From NCBI GenBank assembly GCA_964480915.1, contig CAYZRS010000068.1:1-24541 (forward strand): a stretch of 24,541 nt of DNA, written 5' to 3'. Made by a program: the position numbers and the translations under genes. The notes under the pieces are model-generated. The model was given only the letters and a program-made list of their open reading frames with translations, made no database searches and was not told the DNA's origin. Of the stretch, positions 7,031-14,672 are shown one piece after another; the stretch's first letter is position 1, and each line of letters starts with the position of its first letter. Source of the DNA: CAWGCE01 sp964480915 (lineage in GTDB: Bacteria; Planctomycetota; Planctomycetia; Pirellulales; Pirellulaceae).

Positions 7031-7891
7031 TTAGTGCATCGAGTTGTGGAGCACGAATTCATCGGTGGTACTGAACGAGCTCACCAACATTTCGGTGTAG
7101 GTGAGAAATTGCAGGCCCTGAGCCGGGCCGGTCATCTCAAAACTGCTGGCCGTGCCTCCCGTCACGCTGGAAACGTATCCGCGATCGAAACCGCCGCTAC
7201 CCCGTGCCACCGATCCGTTTGGCAGCGTGAGGTTCGCGGCGTCTAACGCGTCATCGCCACCGCCGAGTAAGATTCGCGATGCGACCTGCAGCTGATTGTT
7301 CGAGAGCAGGACCGCGTCGTCGCCACGGCTTGTATTCACCGACAGGCGATCACCGTGGCCGGTTTCGAAAAGATAGACCGCATCATTGCCTCCGCTCGTC
7401 GCGATCTGTGTTTGATCGATGGTCTCTGTTTGAAACATGAGGACGGTATCATCGCCGTTTTTGGTCCGAATGGACAAGTCATCGCCGATCACGACATCGC
7501 TGAGCGTGATGCCGTCGTTGCCATTCCCAGTGCGGATCGTTACGTCCCCGGCAAGTTCCAGTGGGTGGATGCTACTCGTACTTTCCAGCAGCAGTTGATT
7601 GTCGCCGTTACGAAGATTGATGTTGATGTCGTCGATGAACACGAGCCCCGAGTCGGACAAGTCGACCGCCGTGCCCGGCAAGCCGCCGTACTGGATGCCG
7701 GTGCCATTGACGCCGTATATACCGCCGCTGATGACTCCACCGTCGGAATCCAGTCTCAAATGGATACTCACTTCATTCGAGTCGTTGTCGCCGACGAGAC
7801 GCAACTGTTCGTTGACCACTTCGACGGTCACGGTGCCCGCTAACATGCAGCGACGCTCCAAGTCTTCAATCATCAATTCCAGTGAGTTCAT
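7031..7891 (-). CDS. Secreted Asp/Gly-rich repeat protein with planctomycete N-terminal motif
   Basis: 286 residues of unknown function. The N-terminus MNSLELMIEDLERRCMLAG carries the LExR..LA motif found at the start of many exported planctomycete proteins and has no classical hydrophobic signal peptide. The body contains repeated GNGND, KNGDD, SGGND, SRGDD and GGGDD blocks about 20-30 residues apart. These recall calcium-binding RTX/haemolysin-type turns and suggest a parallel beta-roll or beta-helix. The start at 7891 is preferred to one 32 codons upstream because the motif begins there and an AGGA lies about 11 nt before it. It converges on the ALDH-like gene with a 12-bp gap, so it interrupts the deo cluster and probably has nothing to do with it. 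Confidence 0.75.
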   Translation of the reverse strand: MNSLELMIEDLERRCMLAGTVTVEVVNEQLRLVGDNDSNEVSIHLRLDSDGGVISGGIYGVNGTGIQYGGLPGTAVDLSDSGLVFIDDININLRNGDNQLLLESTSSIHPLELAGDVTIRTGNGNDGITLSDVVIGDDLSIRTKNGDDTVLMFQTETIDQTQIATSGGNDAVYLFETGHGDRLSVNTSRGDDAVLLSNNQLQVASRILLGGGDDALDAANLTLPNGSVARGSGGFDRGYVSSVTGGTASSFEMTGPAQGLQFLTYTEMLVSSFSTTDEFVLHNSMH

Positions 7892-7985
7892 GGTTTCGGG
7901 TTCCTGTGCATGGGGTTGGTTGGGATTTTCAAGGCGGTCGAAGAAGTAGATGCCTTGCCTCCGGCAATTGGCCGCTGGTCGTTGC

Positions 7986-8009
7986 AAAAAAAAAATCTAC
8001 CGGGGGGGG
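7986..8009. other. Adjacent A10 and G8 homopolymer tracts
   Basis: Ten A (7986-7995) and eight G (8002-8009) lie 6 bp apart in the 236-bp spacer between the divergent secreted-repeat gene and the second ALDH gene. Such tracts are rare in this window and are mutation-prone. They could change promoter spacing for either gene, but no phase-variation evidence is available from a single sequence. Confidence 0.6.
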
Positions 8010-8114
8010 ATGGGCAGGCGCTGTGGTGTTGGTTTGGCCCCCCGAGGCACCCATCAACTGATATATTGCCAGAGCAGGATCTGAATGTTCCGCAGAGAAT
8101 CACCTGGAATCGAC

Positions 8115-8120
8115 AAGGAG
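8115..8120 (+). promoter_or_regulatory. Ribosome binding site deciding the second ALDH start
   Basis: AAGGAG ends 7 nt before the ATG at 8128, ideal spacing. It argues against the in-frame TTG at 8122, which would leave only 1 nt. Confidence 0.8.
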
Positions 8121-8127
8121 TTTGCAG

Positions 8128-9627
8128 ATGTCAACGATCACTCGACCGACGCCGGAAACGCTCGTGAAATTCCTATCAGCGCCCAAGCAGTTGCTTATCA
8201 ACGGCGAGTGGGTCGACGCGGCGTCTGGGAAGACGTTTGAAGTGATCAATCCGGCGACTGCAGAAGTGGTGGCCCATGTGGCAGAAGGAGAAGCGGCTGA
8301 CATTGATCGAGCCGTTCTGGCGGCCCGCCAGGCGTTCGAAGTGGGGCCCTGGTCGCGGCTGACAACGTCGGAACGGGGCAAGCTGATTTGGAAGCTGGGC
8401 GATTTGATTGCGGAGCACAACGACGAGCTGGCTCATTTGGAAACGCTCGACAACGGCAAGCCGTTCGGAATCGCCCGCGTCGCCGACGTGCCTCTGGCGG
8501 CCGACATGTTCCACTACATGGCCGGTTGGCCGACGAAGTTGGAAGGCAACACGATTCCGATTTCGGTGCCCTTCGCACGCGGTGCGCAGTGGCACGCTTA
8601 CACGTTGCGCGAACCGGTCGGCGTCGTGGGGCAGATCATTCCGTGGAACTTTCCGCTGCTGATGGCCGCCTGGAAACTGGCTCCCGCCTTGGCTTGTGGT
8701 TGTACGGTCGTGCTTAAAGTGGCCGAGCAGACACCGCTCTCGGCGATTCGTTTAGGGGAGCTCATTCAAGCGGCCGGCATCCCAGACGGTGTCGTGAATA
8801 TCATCACCGGTTTTGGCGAAACTGCCGGCGCGGCGTTGGCGGCTCATGAAGGCGTCGACAAAGTTGCGTTTACCGGCTCGACCGAAGTGGGCAGGTTGAT
8901 CGTCAACGCGGCGGCGGGCAACTTGAAGAAGGTGACACTCGAACTGGGCGGCAAGAGCCCCAACGTGATCCTGAAAGATGCCGACTTAAAAACCGCAATC
9001 CCGGGTGCAGCGAGTGCGATCTTCTTTAACCAAGGTCAGTGCTGTTGTGCCGGTTCACGCCTTTACGTGGAAGAAGAAATCTTCGACGAGGTTTGCAGTG
9101 GGATCAGCGAGGAAGCCAAGAAGATTAAAATCGGTGATGGTTTTGATGCCGGCACCACGATGGGGCCACTGGTTTCGCAGGAACAATTTGAACGAGTGAC
9201 GGGGTTCCTGGATCGCGGTCGCACCGCGGGAGCCAACGCGATCTGTGGTGGCGACGTTCCCGAGTTGCCTGGCTATTTCGTCAATCCGACGGTGCTCGTG
9301 GATACCAGCGAAGAGATGCAAGTTGTCCAGGAGGAGATTTTTGGGCCGGTCGTGGCCGCGATGCCTTTTTCGAGTACGGATGAATTGGTCACGCGGGCGA
9401 ACGATACGGTCTATGGGTTGGCGGCCGGCGTTTGGACCAGCGACACGGGCAAGGCGCACCGGTTGGCAAAAGCGATGCGGGCCGGCACCGTGTGGATCAA
9501 CTGCTACAACATTTTCGATTCGTCGTTGCCGTTTGGCGGCTACAAGCAGTCGGGCTGGGGACGAGAAATGGGCCACGCGGCGCTGGACAATTACTTGGAA
9601 ACCAAGTCGGTCTGCCTGCGGATTTGA
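8128..9627 (+). CDS. Aldehyde dehydrogenase (ALDH1/2-like)
   Basis: A complete 499-residue NAD(P)+-dependent ALDH. It has PWNFPLLMAAWK with the oxyanion Asn, FTGSTEVG, general base Glu272 in ELGGKS, catalytic Cys306 (middle Cys of NQGQCCCAGSR), EEIFGPV, and the C-terminal LPFGGYKQSGWGRE that classical class 1/2 enzymes share. It differs clearly from the deoC-linked ALDH in lacking the long N-terminal extension. The start is fixed by the Shine-Dalgarno at 8115-8120. It is transcribed divergently from the secreted-repeat gene, so it has its own promoter. Acetaldehyde from the DeoC reaction is a plausible substrate, but betaine, retinal-type or other aliphatic aldehydes cannot be excluded. The symbol is left blank because specificity cannot be read from sequence. 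Confidence 0.92.
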   Translation: MSTITRPTPETLVKFLSAPKQLLINGEWVDAASGKTFEVINPATAEVVAHVAEGEAADIDRAVLAARQAFEVGPWSRLTTSERGKLIWKLGDLIAEHNDELAHLETLDNGKPFGIARVADVPLAADMFHYMAGWPTKLEGNTIPISVPFARGAQWHAYTLREPVGVVGQIIPWNFPLLMAAWKLAPALACGCTVVLKVAEQTPLSAIRLGELIQAAGIPDGVVNIITGFGETAGAALAAHEGVDKVAFTGSTEVGRLIVNAAAGNLKKVTLELGGKSPNVILKDADLKTAIPGAASAIFFNQGQCCCAGSRLYVEEEIFDEVCSGISEEAKKIKIGDGFDAGTTMGPLVSQEQFERVTGFLDRGRTAGANAICGGDVPELPGYFVNPTVLVDTSEEMQVVQEEIFGPVVAAMPFSSTDELVTRANDTVYGLAAGVWTSDTGKAHRLAKAMRAGTVWINCYNIFDSSLPFGGYKQSGWGREMGHAALDNYLETKSVCLRI

Positions 9628-9874
9628 CCCGTTCGCTTACTGGGGAGCGTTGGGCTCGCTGGTAAGTTGTGGCGTTTTTACGGTTTTTTGGCAGTTTGGG
9701 TCGATAGGACAGGTTGTTGTCGTCCGTTGCCCGCTTGGCCAGATCGCAGCCGGATAGGGCTCGATTTGGGCAGCGAGGCCAACAAAAGCGATGTTTCGGT
9801 CACTTTTGGGGCCAAGAACGGCCATCAACCGATTGCGGCGGGGCAATTTGACCGCCTTCCGCCCCTCCTAGATC

Positions 9875-9907
9875 GCCCTCTGACTGCCTTCTGACTGCCC
9901 TCTGACT
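9875..9907. repeat. Three tandem copies of an 11-bp unit
   Basis: The unit GCCCTCTGACT occurs three times head to tail; the middle copy has one change (GCCTTCTGACT). It lies in the non-coding spacer before rpsO. No function is evident. Confidence 0.8.
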
Positions 9908-10047
9908 GTCAAAGAGCCGAATCGGCGGCTCGGTTCAGGAATGCCCGGCATTGCGAATTAACCTGGGATTGCTAAACTTACGAGCTTGGTAAGACGTTGT
10001 TTTTGTCAAGTATGTAGTTTTGTCTGGCAGATTGTAATTGAGGGAGA

Positions 10048-10080
10048 GGTGCCACCGGCTTTCGAGCTGGCCTTTGCACC
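10048..10080 (+). promoter_or_regulatory. Candidate structured rpsO leader (S15 autoregulation)
   Basis: GGTGC (10048-10052) pairs with GCACC (10076-10080). Inside it, CCGGC (10055-10059) pairs with GCTGG (10066-10070), including one G-U pair, around a 6-nt loop. The structure ends 63 nt before the rpsO ATG. In several bacteria S15 represses its own mRNA through a leader structure containing a G-U/G-C motif. That this stem is such a site is inference. Confidence 0.35.
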
Positions 10081-10143
10081 GGGAACCAAATCACGATGCC
10101 CCAGGCAGACGGTCGCAAGCAGTAGTACGGTAACGGTAAAAGT

Positions 10144-10413
10144 ATGACCATCACGAATGAGCGCAAGCTAGAGTTGATTCAAGAGTTCAAGAAGAGTGAA
10201 CACGACACGGGATCTCCGGAAGTCCAGATCTCCGTTCTGACGACTCGGATTAATGGATTGACCGAGCACATGCGGACTCACAAGAAAGACTACTCCAGTC
10301 GGCGTGGTCTTTTAACGTTGGTTAGTCGTCGTCGTAGTCTGCTCGACTATCTGAAACGGATCGATCCGAAGCGTTATCTCGATACGATCCAAGCTCTGGA
10401 AATTCGTAAGTAA
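10144..10413 (+). CDS. rpsO: 30S ribosomal protein S15
   Basis: 89 residues, the exact usual length for S15. It binds 16S rRNA at the central-domain three-way junction and nucleates the platform of the small subunit. Diagnostic segments are DTGSPEVQISVLTTRI (21-36), the LTEHMRTHKKDYSSRRGL block (39-56) and SRRRSLLDYLK (61-71). The rpsO-pnp order with pnp 268 bp downstream is conserved in many bacteria. The ATG has only a weak purine stretch (GGTAAAAGT) before it. A structured leader upstream may mediate autoregulation. Confidence 0.98.
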   Translation: MTITNERKLELIQEFKKSEHDTGSPEVQISVLTTRINGLTEHMRTHKKDYSSRRGLLTLVSRRRSLLDYLKRIDPKRYLDTIQALEIRK

Positions 10414-10681
10414 TTCGCTCGCTGTTTGTTTGGTGAGCATTGTTGGTAACCCGCTGCCGTGTGGGCCGGCCTTTGGCCAGTCGACGGCATGGATGCTGCG
10501 TTCAAGCGTAGTGCTACGATGATGTTTCGTAGCAACTTCTTGCTATGTCGGCTGAGTTTGTTCCATTGCGCAGGCTGCGTGATATTGGACCTGCTCGCTC
10601 ATCTCTTGCTTTGAAAAACTCGGCTGACGTAAGTCGGGTGCCGCTATTGTCGGACGTGACGGTTTGTAAAGGAAAGTGAAA
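10414..10681 (+). promoter_or_regulatory. rpsO-pnp intercistronic leader with competing hairpins
   Basis: A first stem pairs TGCCGT (10455-10460) with ACGGCA (10484-10489), with an inner GGCC/GGCC stem. A second hairpin is perfect: GCTACGA (10513-10519) with TCGTAGC (10527-10533), loop 7 nt. A third, TAGCAA (10530-10535) with TTGCTA (10540-10545), extends by two more pairs and shares 10528-10533 with the second, so the two exclude each other. In E. coli the pnp leader is a structured site through which PNPase represses itself after RNase III cutting. A similar role here is inference from position and structure. Confidence 0.45.
10668..10673 (+). promoter_or_regulatory. Ribosome binding site deciding the pnp start
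   Basis: AAAGGA lies 8 nt before the GTG at 10682 but only 2 nt before the GTG at 10676. This favours the second GTG as the start of PNPase. Confidence 0.7.
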
Positions 10682-12808
10682 GTGCCTGAAATTATCAGAG
10701 TCGAAAAGAAAATTGGAAATAACACGCTCAGCTTCGAGACGGGCTTGTTGGCAAAACAGGCTTCCGCCTGTGTCATGGTGCAGTACGGCGATACGGTTGT
10801 TTTGAATGCGGTCGCGACTGGCTCGCCCCGACCCGGAATCGATTTCTTTCCTCTCATGTGCGATTACCGTGAAAGGACGTCGGCGGCTGGTAAGTTCCCA
10901 GGCGGATTTCTGAAGCGTGAAGGCCGTCCGTCGATGAAGGAGACGTTGACCGCCCGCTTGATGGATCGCCCTATTCGTCCTTTGTTCCCCAAAGGTTTCA
11001 ATGACGAAGTTCAGTGTCAGAGTTTCGTGATGTCGAGCGATCGATTGAACGATGCGGACGTGTTGGCAATGAACGGTTCGGCAACCGCTTGTCACATTTC
11101 ACCGCTGCCATTTGACGGTCCTGTTTCGTCAGTACGCATGGCGCGTATCAATGGCGAATTCTTGCCTTTCCCAACGGTCGAAGACCTGGAAGAGAGCGAT
11201 CTCGACCTGATTGTTTCCGGGAATAAAGATTCTGTTCTGATGATCGAAGGTTTTGGTCGTGAGTTGCCGGAAGATGACATGCTGGCGGCGATCGCGGAAA
11301 GCCACAAAGTGATCAAGGAGATTTGCGATCTTCAGGAAGAGTTCTATCAAAAGGTCGGCGTCGTCAAGAACGAATTCGTCGCGCCGGAGGATTCGGGGTT
11401 GCTCGAGAAATTGACGGCCGGCTATTACGACAAGCTCAAGGCAGCCAAGGGGACCGACGGGAAGCAAGCTCGTGCAGAAGCTTGTGGTGCGGTCAAGGAA
11501 GCGGCCAAGGCCGAGTTCATTCCTGACCCGGACGCCGACGGCGCTATCTGTCCGAACGAGTTCAAAAAGCAATGGCACGACCTCGAAGCGATTGTGATTC
11601 GTGACTTGATCTTGGCCGGAACACGGCCTGACGGTCGCGATGGCAAGACGCTCCGCGCTATCGAATGTCACGTCGGCGTGTTGCCACGGACTCATGGATC
11701 GGCCATTTTCCAACGTGGTGAAACGCAGTCGCTGATCTCGATCACGCTCGGTACGGCGCGTGATGAGCAACGTGTCGATGGACTTTCCGAAGAGTATTCG
11801 AAGAAGTTCATGTTGGATTACAACTTCCCACCGTTCTCGGTTGGCGAATGCCGCCCCATTCGTGGCCCTGGTCGTCGCGAAATTGGTCACGGTGCGTTGG
11901 CGGAACGAAGTGTGAAGCCGGTCATTCCTGATCCGGACAAGTTCCCCTACACGATCCGCGTGATCTCCGATATCACCGAATCGAACGGTTCGAGTTCGAT
12001 GGCTTCGGTCTGCGGTGCCACGTTGGGGCTCATGGATGCGGGTGTGACCATCACCAATCCGGTAGCCGGTATCTCCGTCGGTCTGGTTTACAAATCAGAA
12101 GACGATTACATGCTGCTGACCGACATCCTCGGTGACGAAGATCACTTCGGCGATATGGATTTCAAGATTGCCGGTACGCAAAACGGTATCACCGGAATTC
12201 AGCTCGACCTGAAGATCAACGGTATCAGTGAAGCGATCATCAAAGCGACGCTGGCTCAGTCCCGTGAAGCTCGGATCGAAATCCTTCGCAACATGCTGGG
12301 TACGATCCCTCGTCCGCGTACGGAAACTTCGGCGCATGCTCCTCGTATGCTCAAGACGAAGATCAATCCGGACAAGATCGGCATGTTGATCGGGCCTGGT
12401 GGCAAGACGATTCGCGCCATTCAGGAAACGACCGGCGCTGTCATCGAAGTTGAAGACGACGGCACTGTCACCATCGCCAGTGCGAACCAGCAATGGGCCG
12501 ACGCTGCGATGAACGAAGTCAACAAAGTCACCGCCTCGGTCGAAATCGGCAAGATTTACGACGGCAAGGTGAGCAGCGTGAAAGACTTCGGTGCGTTCGT
12601 CGAAATCCTGCCTGGACGGGACGGTCTGTGCCACATCAGCGAACTGTCGGAAGGCTACGTCAATAACGTCGGCGACATTTGCAAAGTTGGTGACGAGATG
12701 AAAGTGCTCGTCATCGATGTCGACGAGCACGATCGTGTGAAGCTCAGTCGCAAGCAGGCGATGTCGCAACTGGGTCTTGAGGATCCCGTGGCGAACGCCG
12801 ACGCGTAG
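10682..12808 (+). CDS. pnp: Polynucleotide phosphorylase (PNPase)
   Basis: Phosphorolytic 3'-to-5' exoribonuclease of the RNA degradosome, releasing nucleoside diphosphates; it forms a ring-shaped trimer. The 708 residues match the family (about 700). In order: a first RNase PH domain with the FFPLMCDYRER segment, a helical linker, and a second RNase PH domain with GRREIGHGALAERS, GSSSMASVCG and GDEDHFGDMDFK carrying the catalytic acidic residues. A KH domain with IGPGGKTIRAIQ follows near 575, then an S1 domain with VKDFGAFVEI near 635. The GTG at 10682 is chosen over the GTG two codons upstream because of Shine-Dalgarno spacing. It lies downstream of rpsO with a structured spacer suggesting autocontrol and ends in an intrinsic terminator. 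Confidence 0.97.
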   Translation: MPEIIRVEKKIGNNTLSFETGLLAKQASACVMVQYGDTVVLNAVATGSPRPGIDFFPLMCDYRERTSAAGKFPGGFLKREGRPSMKETLTARLMDRPIRPLFPKGFNDEVQCQSFVMSSDRLNDADVLAMNGSATACHISPLPFDGPVSSVRMARINGEFLPFPTVEDLEESDLDLIVSGNKDSVLMIEGFGRELPEDDMLAAIAESHKVIKEICDLQEEFYQKVGVVKNEFVAPEDSGLLEKLTAGYYDKLKAAKGTDGKQARAEACGAVKEAAKAEFIPDPDADGAICPNEFKKQWHDLEAIVIRDLILAGTRPDGRDGKTLRAIECHVGVLPRTHGSAIFQRGETQSLISITLGTARDEQRVDGLSEEYSKKFMLDYNFPPFSVGECRPIRGPGRREIGHGALAERSVKPVIPDPDKFPYTIRVISDITESNGSSSMASVCGATLGLMDAGVTITNPVAGISVGLVYKSEDDYMLLTDILGDEDHFGDMDFKIAGTQNGITGIQLDLKINGISEAIIKATLAQSREARIEILRNMLGTIPRPRTETSAHAPRMLKTKINPDKIGMLIGPGGKTIRAIQETTGAVIEVEDDGTVTIASANQQWADAAMNEVNKVTASVEIGKIYDGKVSSVKDFGAFVEILPGRDGLCHISELSEGYVNNVGDICKVGDEMKVLVIDVDEHDRVKLSRKQAMSQLGLEDPVANADA

Positions 12809-12833
12809 CACGTGAACAAGAAGTATTGAAGAT

Positions 12834-12862
12834 CAGCCCTCGCCTTTTGGCGAGGGCTGTTT
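12834..12862 (+). terminator. Intrinsic terminator after pnp
   Basis: A perfect 11-bp GC-rich stem (12834-12844 with 12849-12859) has a TTTT loop and is followed by TTT. It begins 26 nt beyond the pnp stop. The T-tail is short but stem strength and position are convincing. Confidence 0.85.
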
Positions 12863-13102
12863 GCATAGGTCGGTGCAAAATGGCAGTCGGAGTAGCGCAT
12901 GCCATTGCCGACCAGTCGGCGAAGGATCTGGCATGAGCGAGCCACCATGACCGAACCGCCCCTCGGCCCAGGTCTTGGCCCAGTATTTGGGAAGGCGATT
13001 TCGGTGGGGAGCCACGTAGCAAATGAGGGAGCTCGTGTTTGACCGATTGCAGCCGCGACAAAGTGGCTCGATCGGTCCGCTTTGCGCTGGTCGCTGCGGC
13101 AG
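12863..13102. other. Spacer between the pnp terminator and the YHYH gene
   Basis: 240 bp where several minus-strand frames remain open because GC is high, but none shows a recognisable family or a start with a ribosome site. It lies between two convergent genes, so no promoter is required here. I see no gene in it. Confidence 0.5.
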
Positions 13103-14113
13103 CTATTGAGCTTCAGGCTCAGGATTTGATCTACCACTCGGAGGTGGGCCATGTCGGCGATCGAGTGGTCCTGCACCGCGGTGAAGTCGACGGCGGCGAT
13201 CTCCGGTCCCGGGGCCTCCGGCGGGAGGGCCATGAGCAAAGTCGCCGGACGGCGTGCCGCGATAATTGCGGGGTACGACGGGCCACGCTTCGGTGAGGAA
13301 ATAGGCATACGTCCCTTCAGGGTAGTCGGGTGTGACCGTGAAGCGACCGTTGCACTCGTCTAGATCGCCTGAGCCTTTCACGAACTCATAGTCTGCCACG
13401 AAGGTGCCGTCGTATTGACCGTCTGGCTGGTCACCGCCTGGGCGGTTGCCTTGCCTTAGACGATAACTCGAACTCAGTTTCATCACGTGCGATGTGGCGT
13501 CATGGGGATCGGCGTATCCGTAGACCGCATACATTGGAAATCCGTCCGCAGCCCAGCCGATGATGGGTGAGTGCTCATTCGCTGCGAGCTTTACCGAATC
13601 GAGTAACCCGGTTGGCAGGCCGTGGTAGTGGTACTTGCCTGTCGGTTGCACATGGGCATGTGAAAAGTCGATCCCCAGTTGGACGGCACCGGACAATGGT
13701 TCGTATTGCCAGCCGGGGGCTCCCTGGAAGAACTCACCCGCGCCTGGGTCAAACGTGACTCCGTTGATTGCCACGCCAAAGCTGCCACGCATCGGCGTGA
13801 TCTTGCCAGTCATTTGAGGATGAGCGGGGATCTTAAAAACATGTTTCTGCGCGCTGATACGATTCGGGTTGCCTCGGTTCGGGAATTTCCCTGTCTTGTG
13901 ATTGGGGATGCCGTTCGCCGTGATTACCCGGTACTCACCAACGACTTGGATCGTGACTTCGTTTTCGATAGCGGGAGCCGAATCGGCCGGCGCCAAAACG
14001 AGTTCGCCCTTCTCGGTGATCTGGTGGAACCGGGGACGCGGTTGGGCCGACAGCTGGCAGGCCAGTGCGGCAGCCAATGAGATTGGCAACAAGGTGTTCC
14101 GAACAAGGTTCAT
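13103..14113 (-). CDS. Exported YHYH-domain protein
   Basis: 336 residues. The N-terminus MNLVRNTLLPISLAAALA is a typical signal peptide with likely cleavage after SAQ, so the protein is exported. The body has the features of the YHYH domain family: GKYHYHGLPTGLL, GWAADGFPMYAVYGY, SSYRLRQGNRP, YDGTFVADYEFVKGSGDLDECNGRF and TYAYFLTEAWP. The His-rich HAHVQPTGKYHYHG segment suggests metal binding, but the biochemical function of the family is unknown to me. The last 50 residues are Gly, Pro and Arg-rich and probably disordered. The start at 14113 is chosen over 14158 because the signal peptide begins there and AGAAAG lies 7 nt upstream. It converges on pnp. Confidence 0.85.
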   Translation of the reverse strand: MNLVRNTLLPISLAAALACQLSAQPRPRFHQITEKGELVLAPADSAPAIENEVTIQVVGEYRVITANGIPNHKTGKFPNRGNPNRISAQKHVFKIPAHPQMTGKITPMRGSFGVAINGVTFDPGAGEFFQGAPGWQYEPLSGAVQLGIDFSHAHVQPTGKYHYHGLPTGLLDSVKLAANEHSPIIGWAADGFPMYAVYGYADPHDATSHVMKLSSSYRLRQGNRPGGDQPDGQYDGTFVADYEFVKGSGDLDECNGRFTVTPDYPEGTYAYFLTEAWPVVPRNYRGTPSGDFAHGPPAGGPGTGDRRRRLHRGAGPLDRRHGPPPSGRSNPEPEAQ

Positions 14114-14604
14114 GTCGGCTTTCTGGAGTTCGCTTCCATTGGTGAGAATCAGTCGCACGCTGCGCTACTTACATAACACACGGCATGTGCAAAAGTTTCG
14201 AAACAATTTCTGGTCAGTGCCAGAAACCGAATCGCCTCAGGTTGTGAGAAATCCGAGAAAGCGTTCACCCGCTGGTAGGGCCGCGCCGAGTGGCAGGGTG
14301 CATCGAAGCAGCCGCGAATGGTTGCGGAAGCGGAGGTCGGTCGAGCCCTGGTCGACTTGCGGCCGGTTCTCTTTGTCGCAATGGACATCGCACGACTTAG
14401 CAATCGCGCGGTTACTGCGTTCCGATGCCAGCGCTAGGATTCAACCGTTGGCCTCACCTTCCGCCCACCTGTTTCAAGTCTTGTATTACAGGGTTCCAGG
14501 TTCAGCCCGACCAGGAAGCAACAGCGCCAACATCCAGCGCGATTTGTGCAGCCCACCGTCGATGACGCCGTTCATCAGTCGGTGGCGATGTTGCTATGTA
14601 CCAA
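14114..14604. other. Intergenic region between the YHYH and PEP-CTERM genes
   Basis: About 490 bp without a supported gene. A plus-strand frame spanning 13902-14633 is open, but it overlaps the YHYH gene antisense and has no family features. The promoter of the minus-strand YHYH gene should lie in its left part; no convincing box pair was found. Confidence 0.5.
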
Positions 14605-14640
14605 TAAAAAAAGCCCTTCAGAGACTACTCTGAAGGGCTT
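14605..14640 (-). terminator. Intrinsic terminator of the PEP-CTERM gene
   Basis: A perfect 13-bp stem (14611-14623 with 14628-14640) with a 4-nt loop is followed, on the minus strand, by a run of seven T (plus-strand A at 14606-14612). It lies 32 bp beyond the PEP-CTERM stop codon. This is a textbook intrinsic terminator for that gene. Confidence 0.93.
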
Positions 14641-14672
14641 ACAATCTGATCGATGCGAATCGTTCAGACGAT

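Larger units (their letters stand above)
9628..10143. other. Intergenic region between ALDH and rpsO
   Basis: 516 bp without a credible gene; short open frames on both strands have no family resemblance. It contains a threefold 11-bp repeat (9875-9907) and, close to rpsO, a two-part hairpin (10048-10080) described separately. The rpsO promoter must lie here, but I cannot place -35 and -10 boxes with confidence. Confidence 0.5.

Noticed and set aside
9977..9993. CTTAC/GTAAG hairpin followed by a T-rich stretch, as a terminator of the second ALDH gene
   Set aside because: Only five base pairs, AT-rich, and about 350 bp beyond the stop codon; too weak to call.
12655..13308. Minus-strand open frame overlapping the end of pnp, the terminator and the YHYH tail
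   Set aside because: It crosses a strong terminator and two real genes, and its sequence has no domain. I also considered it as the true C-terminus of the YHYH protein after a frameshift, but the sequence gives no support for one.
13902..14633. Long plus-strand open frame opposite the YHYH gene and its upstream region
   Set aside because: It is antisense to the signal peptide and conserved domain of the YHYH gene, is rich in Arg and Ser and has no recognisable motif.
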